A stretch of 5,749 bases of DNA, taken from positions 1-5,749 of the forward strand of contig JASHVC010000791.1 in the NCBI GenBank assembly GCA_030039655.1, given 5' to 3'. A model generated the notes under the pieces. It had not been told where the DNA came from. It did not search any database and saw only the letters and a list, made by a program, of their open reading frames with translations. This document shows, piece after piece, positions 1 through 5,749 of this stretch (position 1 is the stretch's first letter; each line of letters starts with the position of its first letter). Origin of the DNA: Xanthobacteraceae bacterium. Its GTDB lineage: Bacteria > Pseudomonadota > Alphaproteobacteria > Rhizobiales > Xanthobacteraceae. A program made the position numbers and the translations under genes.

Positions 1-60
1 GCTTAAAGAACGAAACTTGATCGGAAAAGATCCCGTTCCAATTCCTTGACGGCTTTGCAC
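1..60. other. Non-coding stretch downstream of murB
   Basis: The 60 bases after the murB stop are more A/T-rich than the genes and contain no supported gene. The next dcw gene, commonly ddl, would start beyond the left edge. Two weak structures are visible: GATC copies at 19-22 and 29-32, and inverted arms GAACG (8-12) and CGTTC (34-38) with a 21-base loop. Neither makes a convincing terminator. The stretch around 16-42 resembles part of a common Hyphomicrobiales intergenic repeat; see the findings. Confidence 0.4.
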
Positions 61-987
61 TCAGAGCGGCGAAACCGGCACGCCGAGACGCTTGATTTCC
101 CATTCCAGCGCGACGCCGGAATCTTCCTTGACGCAAGCGCGCACCGTCTCGCCAAGCGTTTCGATGTCGGCGGCTGTCGCGCCGCCGAGATTGATCAAAA
201 AATTGCAGTGCATCTCGGAAACCTGCGCGGCGCCCACGCGCAAGCCGCGGCAGCCCGCAGCGTCGATGAGCTGCCAAGCCTTCTGTCCCGGCGGGTTCTT
301 GAACGTGGAGCCGCCCGTCCGGCTCTTTATAGGCTGTGTTGCCTCGCGCGACTCTGTAATCTTCTCCATTTCGGCCGCAATGACCGCCGGATCGCCACGT
401 TCTCCGGCGAACAACGCTTGCGTGAAAATATAGTCCTCGGGCGCGCCGCAATGCCGGTAGGAGAAACCCATGTCGGCGTTCTTCAAAACATGGACCCGGC
501 CCTGCCGATCGACGGCACGCGCTTCGATGAGCGCGTCCTTGGTCTCCCTTCCGTAAGCGCCGCCGTTCATGCGCAGTGCGCCGCCAATGCCGCCGGGAAT
601 GCCGCGCATGAATGACAATCCGGCGATCCCGGCTTCCTGCGCCGCGCGCGCCACTTTGACATCGGGCACCGCGGTGCCGGCACGCACATTAAGGCCTTCG
701 ATTACAATTTCGTTGAAGCCGCGGCCCAGCCTGACGACTGCACCCGGCACGCCACCATCGCGCACGATCAGATTGGAGCCAAGGCCCACGACCGTGACTG
801 CGATTTCGTCCGGAAGGTTTGACAGGAAATAGCTGAGGTCGGCTTCATCCTCCGGCATGAACAAAACCTGCGCCGGTCCACCGACGCGAAACCAAGTCAG
901 TTCGGCGATCGGCTGATTGCTCAACAACCGGCCTCGCAGCTTCGGCATCCTCGATTTCAGATCGGTACCGACATCGGGAAAGCTCAT
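61..987 (-). CDS. murB: UDP-N-acetylenolpyruvoylglucosamine reductase MurB
   Basis: MurB is the cytoplasmic FAD- and NADPH-dependent reductase that turns UDP-GlcNAc-enolpyruvate into UDP-MurNAc. The 308-residue protein has the FAD-binding part with [11 protein letters not shown] (33-43), [14 protein letters not shown] (66-79) and [18 protein letters not shown] (129-146). The substrate part has FSYRH (175-179), [11 protein letters not shown] (222-232), [15 protein letters not shown] (252-266) and [12 protein letters not shown] (291-302). Arg178, Ser227 (proton donor) and Glu295 fit the catalytic Arg, Ser and Glu of the family. Length and the GGSTFKNP form fit the shorter type II MurB rather than the E. 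coli type. The ATG at 985-987 was chosen: GGGAG stands seven bases upstream, and homologues I recall begin MSFPD. An upstream in-frame ATG at 1015-1017 would add ten basic, poorly conserved residues and overlap the previous gene by 34 bases. The stop is TGA at 61-63. Confidence 0.96.
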   Translation of the reverse strand: MSFPDVGTDLKSRMPKLRGRLLSNQPIAELTWFRVGGPAQVLFMPEDEADLSYFLSNLPDEIAVTVVGLGSNLIVRDGGVPGAVVRLGRGFNEIVIEGLNVRAGTAVPDVKVARAAQEAGIAGLSFMRGIPGGIGGALRMNGGAYGRETKDALIEARAVDRQGRVHVLKNADMGFSYRHCGAPEDYIFTQALFAGERGDPAVIAAEMEKITESREATQPIKSRTGGSTFKNPPGQKAWQLIDAAGCRGLRVGAAQVSEMHCNFLINLGGATAADIETLGETVRACVKEDSGVALEWEIKRLGVPVSPL

Positions 988-1694
988 GCGGTGGCTCCCG
1001 CGACCACATCGAGCCATGCCGAAAGCACCTTGGATCCGACTTCCCGCAACGCTGGACCTACCTTTCGTGCCTCATCTCGCAATTTGCGCGGATCGATCCC
1101 TGCTTTGCCAAGCTCGACGGCGTGGCCGACAAGCCAGGCCTCGAGCCGCGCGGGGTCGGTTTCAAGATGAAACTGCAAGGCCAGTTGCGTCGGCGTCCGG
1201 CTGAACGCCTGCACCGAACAATGGGCGGTCGACGCCAAGCATTCGCAGCCCCCCGGCAAGTCGCAATTATCGCCGTGCCAGTGCAGGACTGGCGAGGCGC
1301 CGAGCAACGCCAGCACCGAGGATCGTCCGGCGGCGGTCAACGTCAACGGCGCGTAGCCAATCTCCTTGACCGGCCCGGGCGCCACGCGGGCGCCAAGCGC
1401 CGCCGTCATCATCTGGGCCCCGAGGCAGATACCGAGGATCGGCTTGTTCGCACGGAGGCGCGCTGCAATGGCCGCGATTTCGTCGACGAGAAACGGATAA
1501 GTTTCGTACTCATATGCACCGATCGGACCACCGAGGACGATGACGAGGTCAGGCGCGATCAGGGTATCGGCATCAAACCGCTCGACGCCTGCATCGTAAT
1601 AGCGGATGTCGTAGCCGCGCGCGGAAACGAGCGGACCTAACAGTCCGAGATCCTCAAAGGCGACGTGGCGAACGGCAAGGCAGCTCTTGGCCAT
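984..1694 (-). CDS. Class-I glutamine amidotransferase (GuaA/YfeJ-like domain protein), role in cell-wall cluster unknown
   Basis: This 236-residue stand-alone glutamine amidotransferase should hydrolyse the glutamine side chain to supply ammonia; its acceptor substrate cannot be told from the sequence. The oxyanion loop is LGGPIGAYE (54-62). The nucleophile elbow is GICLGAQ (88-94) with Cys90, and QFHLE (174-178) gives His176 and Glu178, so the triad is complete. HWHGD (138-142) and the helical tail after residue 180 are as I recall for COG0518 proteins of the YfeJ type, which lack the synthetase domain of GMP synthase. It is not of the CobB/CobQ type seen in GatD of the lipid II-amidating MurT/GatD pair, and no MurT-like partner is in view. 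The ATG at 1694 lacks a clear Shine-Dalgarno, unlike its neighbours. Its TGA overlaps the murB ATG by four bases (ATGA), so it is tied to murB translation. A cell-wall function is inference from position only. Confidence 0.88.
   Translation of the reverse strand: MAKSCLAVRHVAFEDLGLLGPLVSARGYDIRYYDAGVERFDADTLIAPDLVIVLGGPIGAYEYETYPFLVDEIAAIAARLRANKPILGICLGAQMMTAALGARVAPGPVKEIGYAPLTLTAAGRSSVLALLGASPVLHWHGDNCDLPGGCECLASTAHCSVQAFSRTPTQLALQFHLETDPARLEAWLVGHAVELGKAGIDPRKLRDEARKVGPALREVGSKVLSAWLDVVAGATA
995..999 (-). promoter_or_regulatory. Ribosome binding site deciding the murB start
   Basis: The minus strand reads GGGAG, seven bases before the murB ATG at 987, and lies within the last codons of the amidotransferase gene. 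It supports the 308-residue MurB over the form starting at 1017 and supports coupled translation across the ATGA overlap. Confidence 0.6.
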
Positions 1695-1702
1695 CGCACG
1701 AC

Positions 1703-1731
1703 CGTATCACTTCGCGATCACTGCACGACAA
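1703..1731 (-). promoter_or_regulatory. Possible weak promoter before the amidotransferase
   Basis: In the 46-base gap between murC and the amidotransferase the minus strand has TTGTCG (1726-1731), a 17-base spacer and GATACG (1703-1708), matching the TTGACA and TATAAT consensus at four and three of six positions. Eight bases then separate the second box from the ATG, so transcription would begin at or next to the start codon. The match is poor and may be chance. Confidence 0.18.
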
Positions 1732-1740
1732 CCCTGACTA

Positions 1741-3147
1741 TCATTTGGAAAGAGCCGCCAATTCGCCCGGTAGTGCGTAGGCCCACTGCGTAATCGAGCC
1801 CGCGCCGAGGCAGACGACATAGTCGCCCGGCTCCGCCATGCCGGCGACAAGCCCGGCGAGTTTGTCGGGACCGTCAAGCGCGAAGACCTGGCGGTGGCCG
1901 TGGGTGAAGAGCCCTTGCACGAGGGAATCGCGGTCGACGCCCTCGATTGGCGCCTCACCGGCCGGATAAACAGGAGCGATGATGACCGTGTCGGCGTCGT
2001 TGAAGCAGGTGCAGAACTGCTCGAACAACGCGGCGAGCCGCGTATAGCGATGCGGCTGCATAACGGCGATCACGCGCCCTCTGGTCGATTCACGCGCAGC
2101 CCTCAGCACGGCCGATATCTCGACCGGATGATGAGCGTAATCGTCGACGATGATCACACCGTTCCAAGTGCCGGTGCGGGTGAAGCGGCGGCGCACGCCG
2201 CCGAAACCGACGAGCGCGGTGCGGATCACATCGTCGCTGATGCCGAGCTGATGCGCGACTGCGACCGCCGCCGTCGCGTTGAGCGTGTTATGCCGCCCCG
2301 GCATGGGCAGCGCGATTTTCTCGATGGCGTGACGAAAATTTCCGGCACGGTCGCTGAACAAGACAGTAAATAAAGACGTGCCGCCGGCATGCGACACGTC
2401 GACGAGCCGAACCTCGGCCTGGGGGTTTTCTCCATAGGTAAGGACACGACGATCCTCAATGTTACCAATGAGACTCTGCACCACCGGATGGTCCATGCAC
2501 ATCACCGAGTAGCCGTAGAAGGGCACATTCTCCACGAAAGCGCGAAATGCATCCTGCACAGCTTCAAAAGTCTTGAAGTGATCGAGATGCTCAGGGTCGA
2601 TGTTAGTGACGACCGCGATGTCGGCCGGCAGTTTCAGGAACGTGCCGTCGGATTCGTCGGCTTCCACCACCATCCACTCGCCGGCGCCGAGCCGCGCGTT
2701 GGTGCCGTACGCATTGATGATGCCGCCGTTGATCACGGTCGGATCGAAGCCGGCGCCATCGAGCAGTGCAGCGATCATGGAGGTGGTCGTGGTCTTGCCA
2801 TGGGTGCCGGCGATCGCGACGCAGTTTTTCAGCCGCATCAGTTCGGCGAGCATTTCGGCGCGCCGTACCACGGGCAGCCGATACGTGCGCGCCGCAAGGA
2901 GTTCGGGATTGTCCTGCTTGATGGCCGAGGAGACAACCACGACCTGAGCGGCGCCCAGGTTCTTTGCGTCATGTCCGATGGCGACGGTCACGCCCTTGTC
3001 GCGAAGCCGCTTGACGTTGGCGCTCTCGGATTGGTCGGAGCCTTGGACCGTATAGCCGAGGTTCACCATGACCTCGGCAATGCCGCTCATGCCGATGCCG
3101 CCGATGCCGATGAAATGCACCGGGCCAATCTCGCGCGGCAATCGCAT
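1741..3147 (-). CDS. murC: UDP-N-acetylmuramate--L-alanine ligase MurC
   Basis: MurC is the cytoplasmic ATP-dependent ligase that attaches L-alanine to UDP-MurNAc, the first amino acid of the stem peptide. The 468-residue length is usual for alphaproteobacteria. The three Mur-ligase domains are all visible. The N-terminal UDP-binding Rossmann part has GIGGIGMSG (14-22). The central ATPase domain has the P-loop [10 protein letters not shown] (114-123), [14 protein letters not shown] (139-152), EADESDGTF (162-170) and NIDPEHLDH (182-190). The linker to the C-terminal domain has PGRHNTLNA (283-291), followed by DDYAHHP (335-341), QPHRYTR (364-370), PVYPAGE (392-398) and [11 protein letters not shown] (446-456). 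The GIGGIGMSG and DDYAHHP wording separates it from MurD, MurE and MurF; Mpl is a less likely alternative given the cluster position. The ATG at 3147 has AGGGAG five bases upstream. No defect is seen. Confidence 0.97.
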   Translation of the reverse strand: MRLPREIGPVHFIGIGGIGMSGIAEVMVNLGYTVQGSDQSESANVKRLRDKGVTVAIGHDAKNLGAAQVVVVSSAIKQDNPELLAARTYRLPVVRRAEMLAELMRLKNCVAIAGTHGKTTTTSMIAALLDGAGFDPTVINGGIINAYGTNARLGAGEWMVVEADESDGTFLKLPADIAVVTNIDPEHLDHFKTFEAVQDAFRAFVENVPFYGYSVMCMDHPVVQSLIGNIEDRRVLTYGENPQAEVRLVDVSHAGGTSLFTVLFSDRAGNFRHAIEKIALPMPGRHNTLNATAAVAVAHQLGISDDVIRTALVGFGGVRRRFTRTGTWNGVIIVDDYAHHPVEISAVLRAARESTRGRVIAVMQPHRYTRLAALFEQFCTCFNDADTVIIAPVYPAGEAPIEGVDRDSLVQGLFTHGHRQVFALDGPDKLAGLVAGMAEPGDYVVCLGAGSITQWAYALPGELAALSK

Positions 3148-3152
3148 GGTTT

Positions 3153-3158
3153 CTCCCT
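3153..3158 (-). promoter_or_regulatory. Strong ribosome binding site of murC
   Basis: The minus strand reads AGGGAG, five bases before the murC ATG, in the 34-base gap after murG. It is the best Shine-Dalgarno match in the window and fixes the murC start. Confidence 0.7.
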
Positions 3159-3181
3159 AAATCGGTCGCGGCGGCGGCAAG

Positions 3182-4294
3182 CTACTTGTTTGCGCGGTTC
3201 GCCGCCACAGCCAACACCAGTTCGGCGAGCCGGTCGGCGGCGTCGAGACGGCCGAGCGAACGCGCCGCCGCGGCCATCGCTTGCAAGCGCTGGGGCGCTC
3301 CCGCAAGCGCCGCGACTTCATCGGCGAGGCGCTGCGGGGTGAACATATCCTGCACGATCCGAATGGCCCCGCCCGCGGCTTCGAGAACACCCGCATTGGC
3401 GAACTGGTCCTGGTCGAGCGCATGCGGCAGCGGCACCAGGATCGCCGGACGGCCGATAGCTGCAAGCTCGGCAACCGTCGACGCACCAGATCGCGCGACC
3501 ACCAAATGGCTCGCCGCCATACGCGCAGGTAGGTCAGGAAAAAAAGGCGCGACCTCGGTCCAAATGGAGAGCTTGGTGTAGGCCTCGCGCACGCGAGGCA
3601 AATCCTCCTCGCGCGCTTGCTGGACGATCGCCAGGCGCCCGCGCAGGCCAGCTTCCAACCGACGGATGGCGGGCGGAACTATTTCAGCCATGATGCGCGC
3701 GCCCTGGCTGCCGCCGAAAACCAGGAGCCTGAGCGGATCGCGCGGCTGCGAATAGGACGTTGCGGCTGCGGCGACGACCGCCGGCCGGACCGGATTGCCG
3801 GTCAGCGTGGCCTTGGCCGCCCAGCCAGGCCGGTCACGAAACACGTCAGGAAAGGTGGTGGCAATCGCGGTAACGCGCGGCGCCAACAGCCGATTGGCGC
3901 GCCCGATAACAGCGTTGGCGTCATGGATCAGGGTTGGAACGCGGCGCATGGCGGCGGCAAGCACCGGAGGAATTGTCGGATAGCCGCCGAAGCCTATGAC
4001 AGCCGCAGGCCCCAGCCGACCGATCAACGACCACGCCTCTATGATGCCGACACCGAGCGCCGAGAGGGTGCGAGCGACCGCGACCGGATTGCGCGCGCGC
4101 AAGGTCGCGCTCGAGACAACGTGGACATTGTCTTCGGCGAAGGCTCCGCCATAGCGCGTGGCACGGCGGTCGGTGGCGAGGTGAACAGTGATGCCGCGTT
4201 CTATAAGTGCCGCCGCGAGCGCCTCGGCCGGAAACAGGTGGCCGCCCGTTCCGCCGGCCGCCAGGAGGATCGGCGCCCGACCCGGCGCCTGCAT
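3182..4294 (-). CDS. murG: UDP-GlcNAc--lipid I N-acetylglucosaminyltransferase MurG
   Basis: MurG is the GT-B (GT28) enzyme bound to the inner face of the cytoplasmic membrane that transfers GlcNAc from UDP-GlcNAc to lipid I, giving lipid II. From the ATG the protein has 370 residues, a normal length. The N-terminal acceptor domain has the glycine-rich loop GGTGGH (14-19), GFGGYP (101-106) and HDANAVIGRAN (124-134). The C-terminal donor domain has TGNPVR (165-170), GGSQGAR (194-200), RSGASTVAE (268-276) and DQDQFANAG (294-302), which form the UDP-GlcNAc site. The HDAN stretch replaces the HEQN of E. coli; see the findings. The ATG at 4292-4294 overlaps the ftsW TGA by one base (TGATG). A GTG immediately before it (4295-4297) would add one residue and give a GTGA overlap with better Shine-Dalgarno spacing; the choice hardly changes the product. 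murC follows after 34 bases. Confidence 0.96.
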   Translation of the reverse strand: MQAPGRAPILLAAGGTGGHLFPAEALAAALIERGITVHLATDRRATRYGGAFAEDNVHVVSSATLRARNPVAVARTLSALGVGIIEAWSLIGRLGPAAVIGFGGYPTIPPVLAAAMRRVPTLIHDANAVIGRANRLLAPRVTAIATTFPDVFRDRPGWAAKATLTGNPVRPAVVAAAATSYSQPRDPLRLLVFGGSQGARIMAEIVPPAIRRLEAGLRGRLAIVQQAREEDLPRVREAYTKLSIWTEVAPFFPDLPARMAASHLVVARSGASTVAELAAIGRPAILVPLPHALDQDQFANAGVLEAAGGAIRIVQDMFTPQRLADEVAALAGAPQRLQAMAAAARSLGRLDAADRLAELVLAVAANRANK

Positions 4295-5439
4295 CACACC
4301 CGGCTCCCAGTGATCACAATGTCGCCGGGAAGCTGCCCGCGCGGCCGCTCGCGGGTGAGCGCTATCAGCATGCCCATGCCGTAAGCGAGCGAGATCAGCG
4401 AAGAGCCCCCGTAGGAGATGAACGGCAGCGTCATTCCCTTGGCCGGCATAAGATGCAGATTAACCGCCATGTTGATGGTCGATTGCAGCCCAAACAGGAT
4501 CGCGAGCCCGGCGGCACCAAAACGGCTGAACGGATCGTCGTTGTGCATGGCCTTCACCAGCGCGCGGATCACGATGAAAGCAAACAGCGCGACCAGAATA
4601 AGGCAGAGCACGACGCCGAATTCCTCCGCAGCGACAGCGAATACGAAATCGGTGTGTCCTTCGGGCAGAATACGCTTGATCGTGCCCTCGCCGGGGCCGC
4701 GGCCGAACCACCCGCCGCGGATAAACGATTCAGTCGCGATGTCGACATTGAAGGAGTCGCCGGACGCGGGATCAAGGAAGCCCCTGATGCGCTGCGCCAC
4801 GTGCGGGACCGTGTAGAACGCCGTCAATAAGCCGACGCTTGCCGTAGCGGCGAGGCCGATCACCCAGATAAAGCGCATCCCAGCCATATAGAACAGCGCT
4901 CCCCAAACCAGCGAGATGAGCATGGTTTGCCCAAAGTCGGGCTGCACCACCAACAACGCCACAACGAGAATGAGCATCGCCAGCGCGATCGTGTTGGCCG
5001 GCATTTCCGGGCGCTTGGCCGATTCGCCGAACAGCCACGCAATCAGGATGACGAAGGCCGGTTTGAGAAACTCGGACGGCTGTATATTCGTGCCGAGGAT
5101 GACCAGCCAGCGCCGGGCGCCTTTGATCTCGGCGCCGAAATAAGGTGTCACCGCGACCAGCATGACACTCACGATGAACACGAACAGCGAAGCTTGGCGT
5201 ACTTCGTGCGCCGACAAGAACGACGTCGCGATCAGCACGGCGGCGGCGGGGATCAGGAACAGAACCTGACGGTTGACGAAGTGGAAGGGGTCGAGCCCGA
5301 GGCGCGCGGCAACGGGTGGGCTCGCGGCCAGGCACAGCACGATGCCGCCGAGCATCAAACCTACCAAAGCCGCCAGCGTCAGCCGGTCGACTGTCCACCA
5401 CCACTCGTTAAACGCCGTGCGATGCGCGCGCGAGGCCAT
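4294..5439 (-). CDS. ftsW: Septal peptidoglycan glycosyltransferase FtsW (SEDS family)
   Basis: FtsW is the inner-membrane SEDS polymerase that, with its partner class B PBP (FtsI), joins lipid II into glycan strands at the division septum. The 381-residue protein has a short cytoplasmic start with NEWWWTVDRL (11-20), then about ten hydrophobic segments. Family motifs are GARRWL (107-112), PSEFLKPA (121-128), QPDFGQT (166-172), LPEGHTDFVFAVAAEEFG (258-275) and KGMTLPFISYGGSSL (334-348). Asp264 in HTDF corresponds to the proposed catalytic aspartate of SEDS enzymes. I chose the ATG at 5437-5439 because GGGGA stands four bases before it; the frame stays open to a GTG at 5473-5475, which adds 12 residues but has no Shine-Dalgarno. 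RodA, the elongation paralogue, is the main alternative. Position between murD and murG and the alphaproteobacterial FtsW wording (ESFIRGGWFGRGPGEGT) favour FtsW. Its TGA overlaps the murG start. Confidence 0.95.
   Translation of the reverse strand: MASRAHRTAFNEWWWTVDRLTLAALVGLMLGGIVLCLAASPPVAARLGLDPFHFVNRQVLFLIPAAAVLIATSFLSAHEVRQASLFVFIVSVMLVAVTPYFGAEIKGARRWLVILGTNIQPSEFLKPAFVILIAWLFGESAKRPEMPANTIALAMLILVVALLVVQPDFGQTMLISLVWGALFYMAGMRFIWVIGLAATASVGLLTAFYTVPHVAQRIRGFLDPASGDSFNVDIATESFIRGGWFGRGPGEGTIKRILPEGHTDFVFAVAAEEFGVVLCLILVALFAFIVIRALVKAMHNDDPFSRFGAAGLAILFGLQSTINMAVNLHLMPAKGMTLPFISYGGSSLISLAYGMGMLIALTRERPRGQLPGDIVITGSRV
4304..4308 (-). promoter_or_regulatory. Ribosome binding site of murG inside the end of ftsW
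   Basis: The minus strand reads GGGAG, nine bases before the ATG at 4294 and six before the adjacent GTG at 4297. It lies within the last codons of ftsW, so ribosomes ending ftsW translation are placed to restart on murG. The spacing slightly favours GTG, codon preference favours ATG. Confidence 0.55.
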
Positions 5440-5443
5440 AATG

Positions 5444-5448
5444 TCCCC
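5444..5448 (-). promoter_or_regulatory. Ribosome binding site deciding the ftsW start
   Basis: On the minus strand this reads GGGGA, four bases before the ATG at 5437-5439. The in-frame upstream GTG at 5473-5475 is preceded only by an A/T-rich stretch that overlaps the end of the murD-ftsW gap, with no purine-rich motif. This favours the shorter FtsW. Confidence 0.6.
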
Positions 5449-5484
5449 AGGAAGGTCCCGGCCTAGTGGTGGCACCGCGTTGGT

Positions 5485-5749
5485 TTAAAGGGAATTAAGA
5501 ATTTGCTTAGATGGCCCCGAGAGCTTGCGCACCATCTCGCGGAATGCGTCGCCGCGCACCTCGAAGTTGCGGTATTGGTCGAATGAGGCGCAGGCCGGCG
5601 AGAGCAATACGACCGGTTCCGCCGAACTCGCTCCTTCGGCATCGCGGGCCGCAGCCGCCAGCGCCTCGTCGAGCGTGCGGTCTATTTCATACGGCACGGC
5701 GCCGTTAAGCGTTGTGGCAAACTCGTCCGCTGCCTCGCCGATCAGATAA
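5485..5749 (-). CDS. murD: UDP-N-acetylmuramoylalanine--D-glutamate ligase MurD, C-terminal fragment (5' end outside window)
   Basis: MurD is the cytoplasmic ATP-dependent ligase that adds D-glutamate to UDP-MurNAc-L-Ala. Only the last 87 codons are in the window; the frame is open to the right edge and ends in TAA at 5485-5487. The visible part is the end of the C-terminal domain. It starts with [11 protein letters not shown] and holds the family signature [19 protein letters not shown]. The Ser of ACAS and the Phe seven residues later match positions that contact the substrate in E. coli MurD (Ser415 and Phe422, from memory). A GTG inside this stretch at 5695-5697 could be taken for a start, but the homology continues upstream of it, so it is an internal valine codon. 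The gene lies 45 bases upstream of ftsW in the same direction. Nothing suggests it is broken; truncation is by the window edge. Confidence 0.95.
   Translation of the reverse strand, partial: YLIGEAADEFATTLNGAVPYEIDRTLDEALAAAARDAEGASSAEPVVLLSPACASFDQYRNFEVRGDAFREMVRKLSGPSKQILNSL

Noticed and set aside
8..38. Possible terminator hairpin downstream of murB with GAACG and CGTTC arms
   Set aside because: The stem is only five pairs with a 21-base loop and just a short T run, too weak to call a terminator; a dcw operon would also be expected to continue into ddl.
46..615. A 189-codon plus-strand open frame opposite the 3' half of murB
   Set aside because: It is a composition-driven shadow of murB with no motif of its own and no good ribosome binding site.
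988..1017. Longer MurB beginning [10 protein letters not shown] at 1017
   Set aside because: The ten extra residues are not part of the family fold, the longer start overlaps the amidotransferase by 34 bases, and the ATG at 987 has a well-spaced GGGAG and an ATGA junction.
984..1694. The amidotransferase as GatD of a MurT/GatD lipid II amidation pair
   Set aside because: The sequence is of the GuaA/YfeJ type (GICLGAQ, HWHGD, QFHLE), not the CobB/CobQ type of GatD, and there is no MurT-like Mur ligase next to it.
2389..3342. A 317-codon plus-strand open frame opposite murC and the start of the murG gap
   Set aside because: It lies antisense to a clearly conserved MurC, has low-complexity His/Asp/Ala/Arg-rich composition, no recognisable motif, and such long shadow frames are common in GC-rich DNA.
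3617..4830. Two overlapping long plus-strand open frames (3617-4384 and 4207-4830) opposite murG and ftsW
   Set aside because: Both are Arg/Gly/Pro-rich without known motifs and sit opposite well-conserved coding sequence; they are best explained as shadows of third-position GC.
4315..5454. Similar 18-base stretches at the ftsW start (5437-5454) and near the ftsW end (4315-4332), both giving LPGDI in the ftsW frame
   Set aside because: They agree at 15 of 18 bases, which is expected by chance several times among all pairs in a window of this size, and no flanking similarity extends the match.

Overview
The window is a stretch of a division and cell-wall (dcw) cluster, with every recognisable gene on the minus strand. 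In the direction of transcription, from high to low coordinates, the order is: murD (3' end only), ftsW, murG, murC, a class-I glutamine amidotransferase of unassigned role, and murB. The window ends about 60 bases past murB, where ddl would be expected from the usual dcw order.

The organism looks like a GC-rich alphaproteobacterium, most likely of the Hyphomicrobiales (Bradyrhizobiaceae/Xanthobacteraceae side). The reasons are the murD-ftsW-murG-murC-(x)-murB order, the short alphaproteobacterial type of FtsW, and MurB and MurG wording (for example HDANAVIGRAN in MurG) that I recall from Bradyrhizobium-like proteins. This placement rests on memory and was not searched.

Layout. murD runs off the right edge (5485-5749). 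After 45 bases comes ftsW (4294-5439), whose stop overlaps the murG start. murG (3182-4294) is followed after 34 bases by murC (1741-3147). After 46 bases comes the amidotransferase (984-1694), whose stop codon overlaps the murB start as ATGA (murB 61-987). Bases 1-60 hold no gene. The tight packing, with Shine-Dalgarno motifs before ftsW, murG, murC and murB, suggests one co-transcribed unit.

The genes cover successive steps of peptidoglycan precursor synthesis. MurB reduces UDP-GlcNAc-enolpyruvate to UDP-MurNAc. MurC adds L-Ala and MurD adds D-Glu in the cytoplasm. MurG adds GlcNAc to lipid I to give lipid II at the inner membrane face. FtsW polymerises lipid II at the septum. The amidotransferase is the one gene that does not belong to the canonical pathway. 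It sits between murC and murB, has an intact catalytic triad and has no clear Shine-Dalgarno, so it is the item most worth a second look. I found no mobile element, CRISPR array, RNA gene or clearly novel system.
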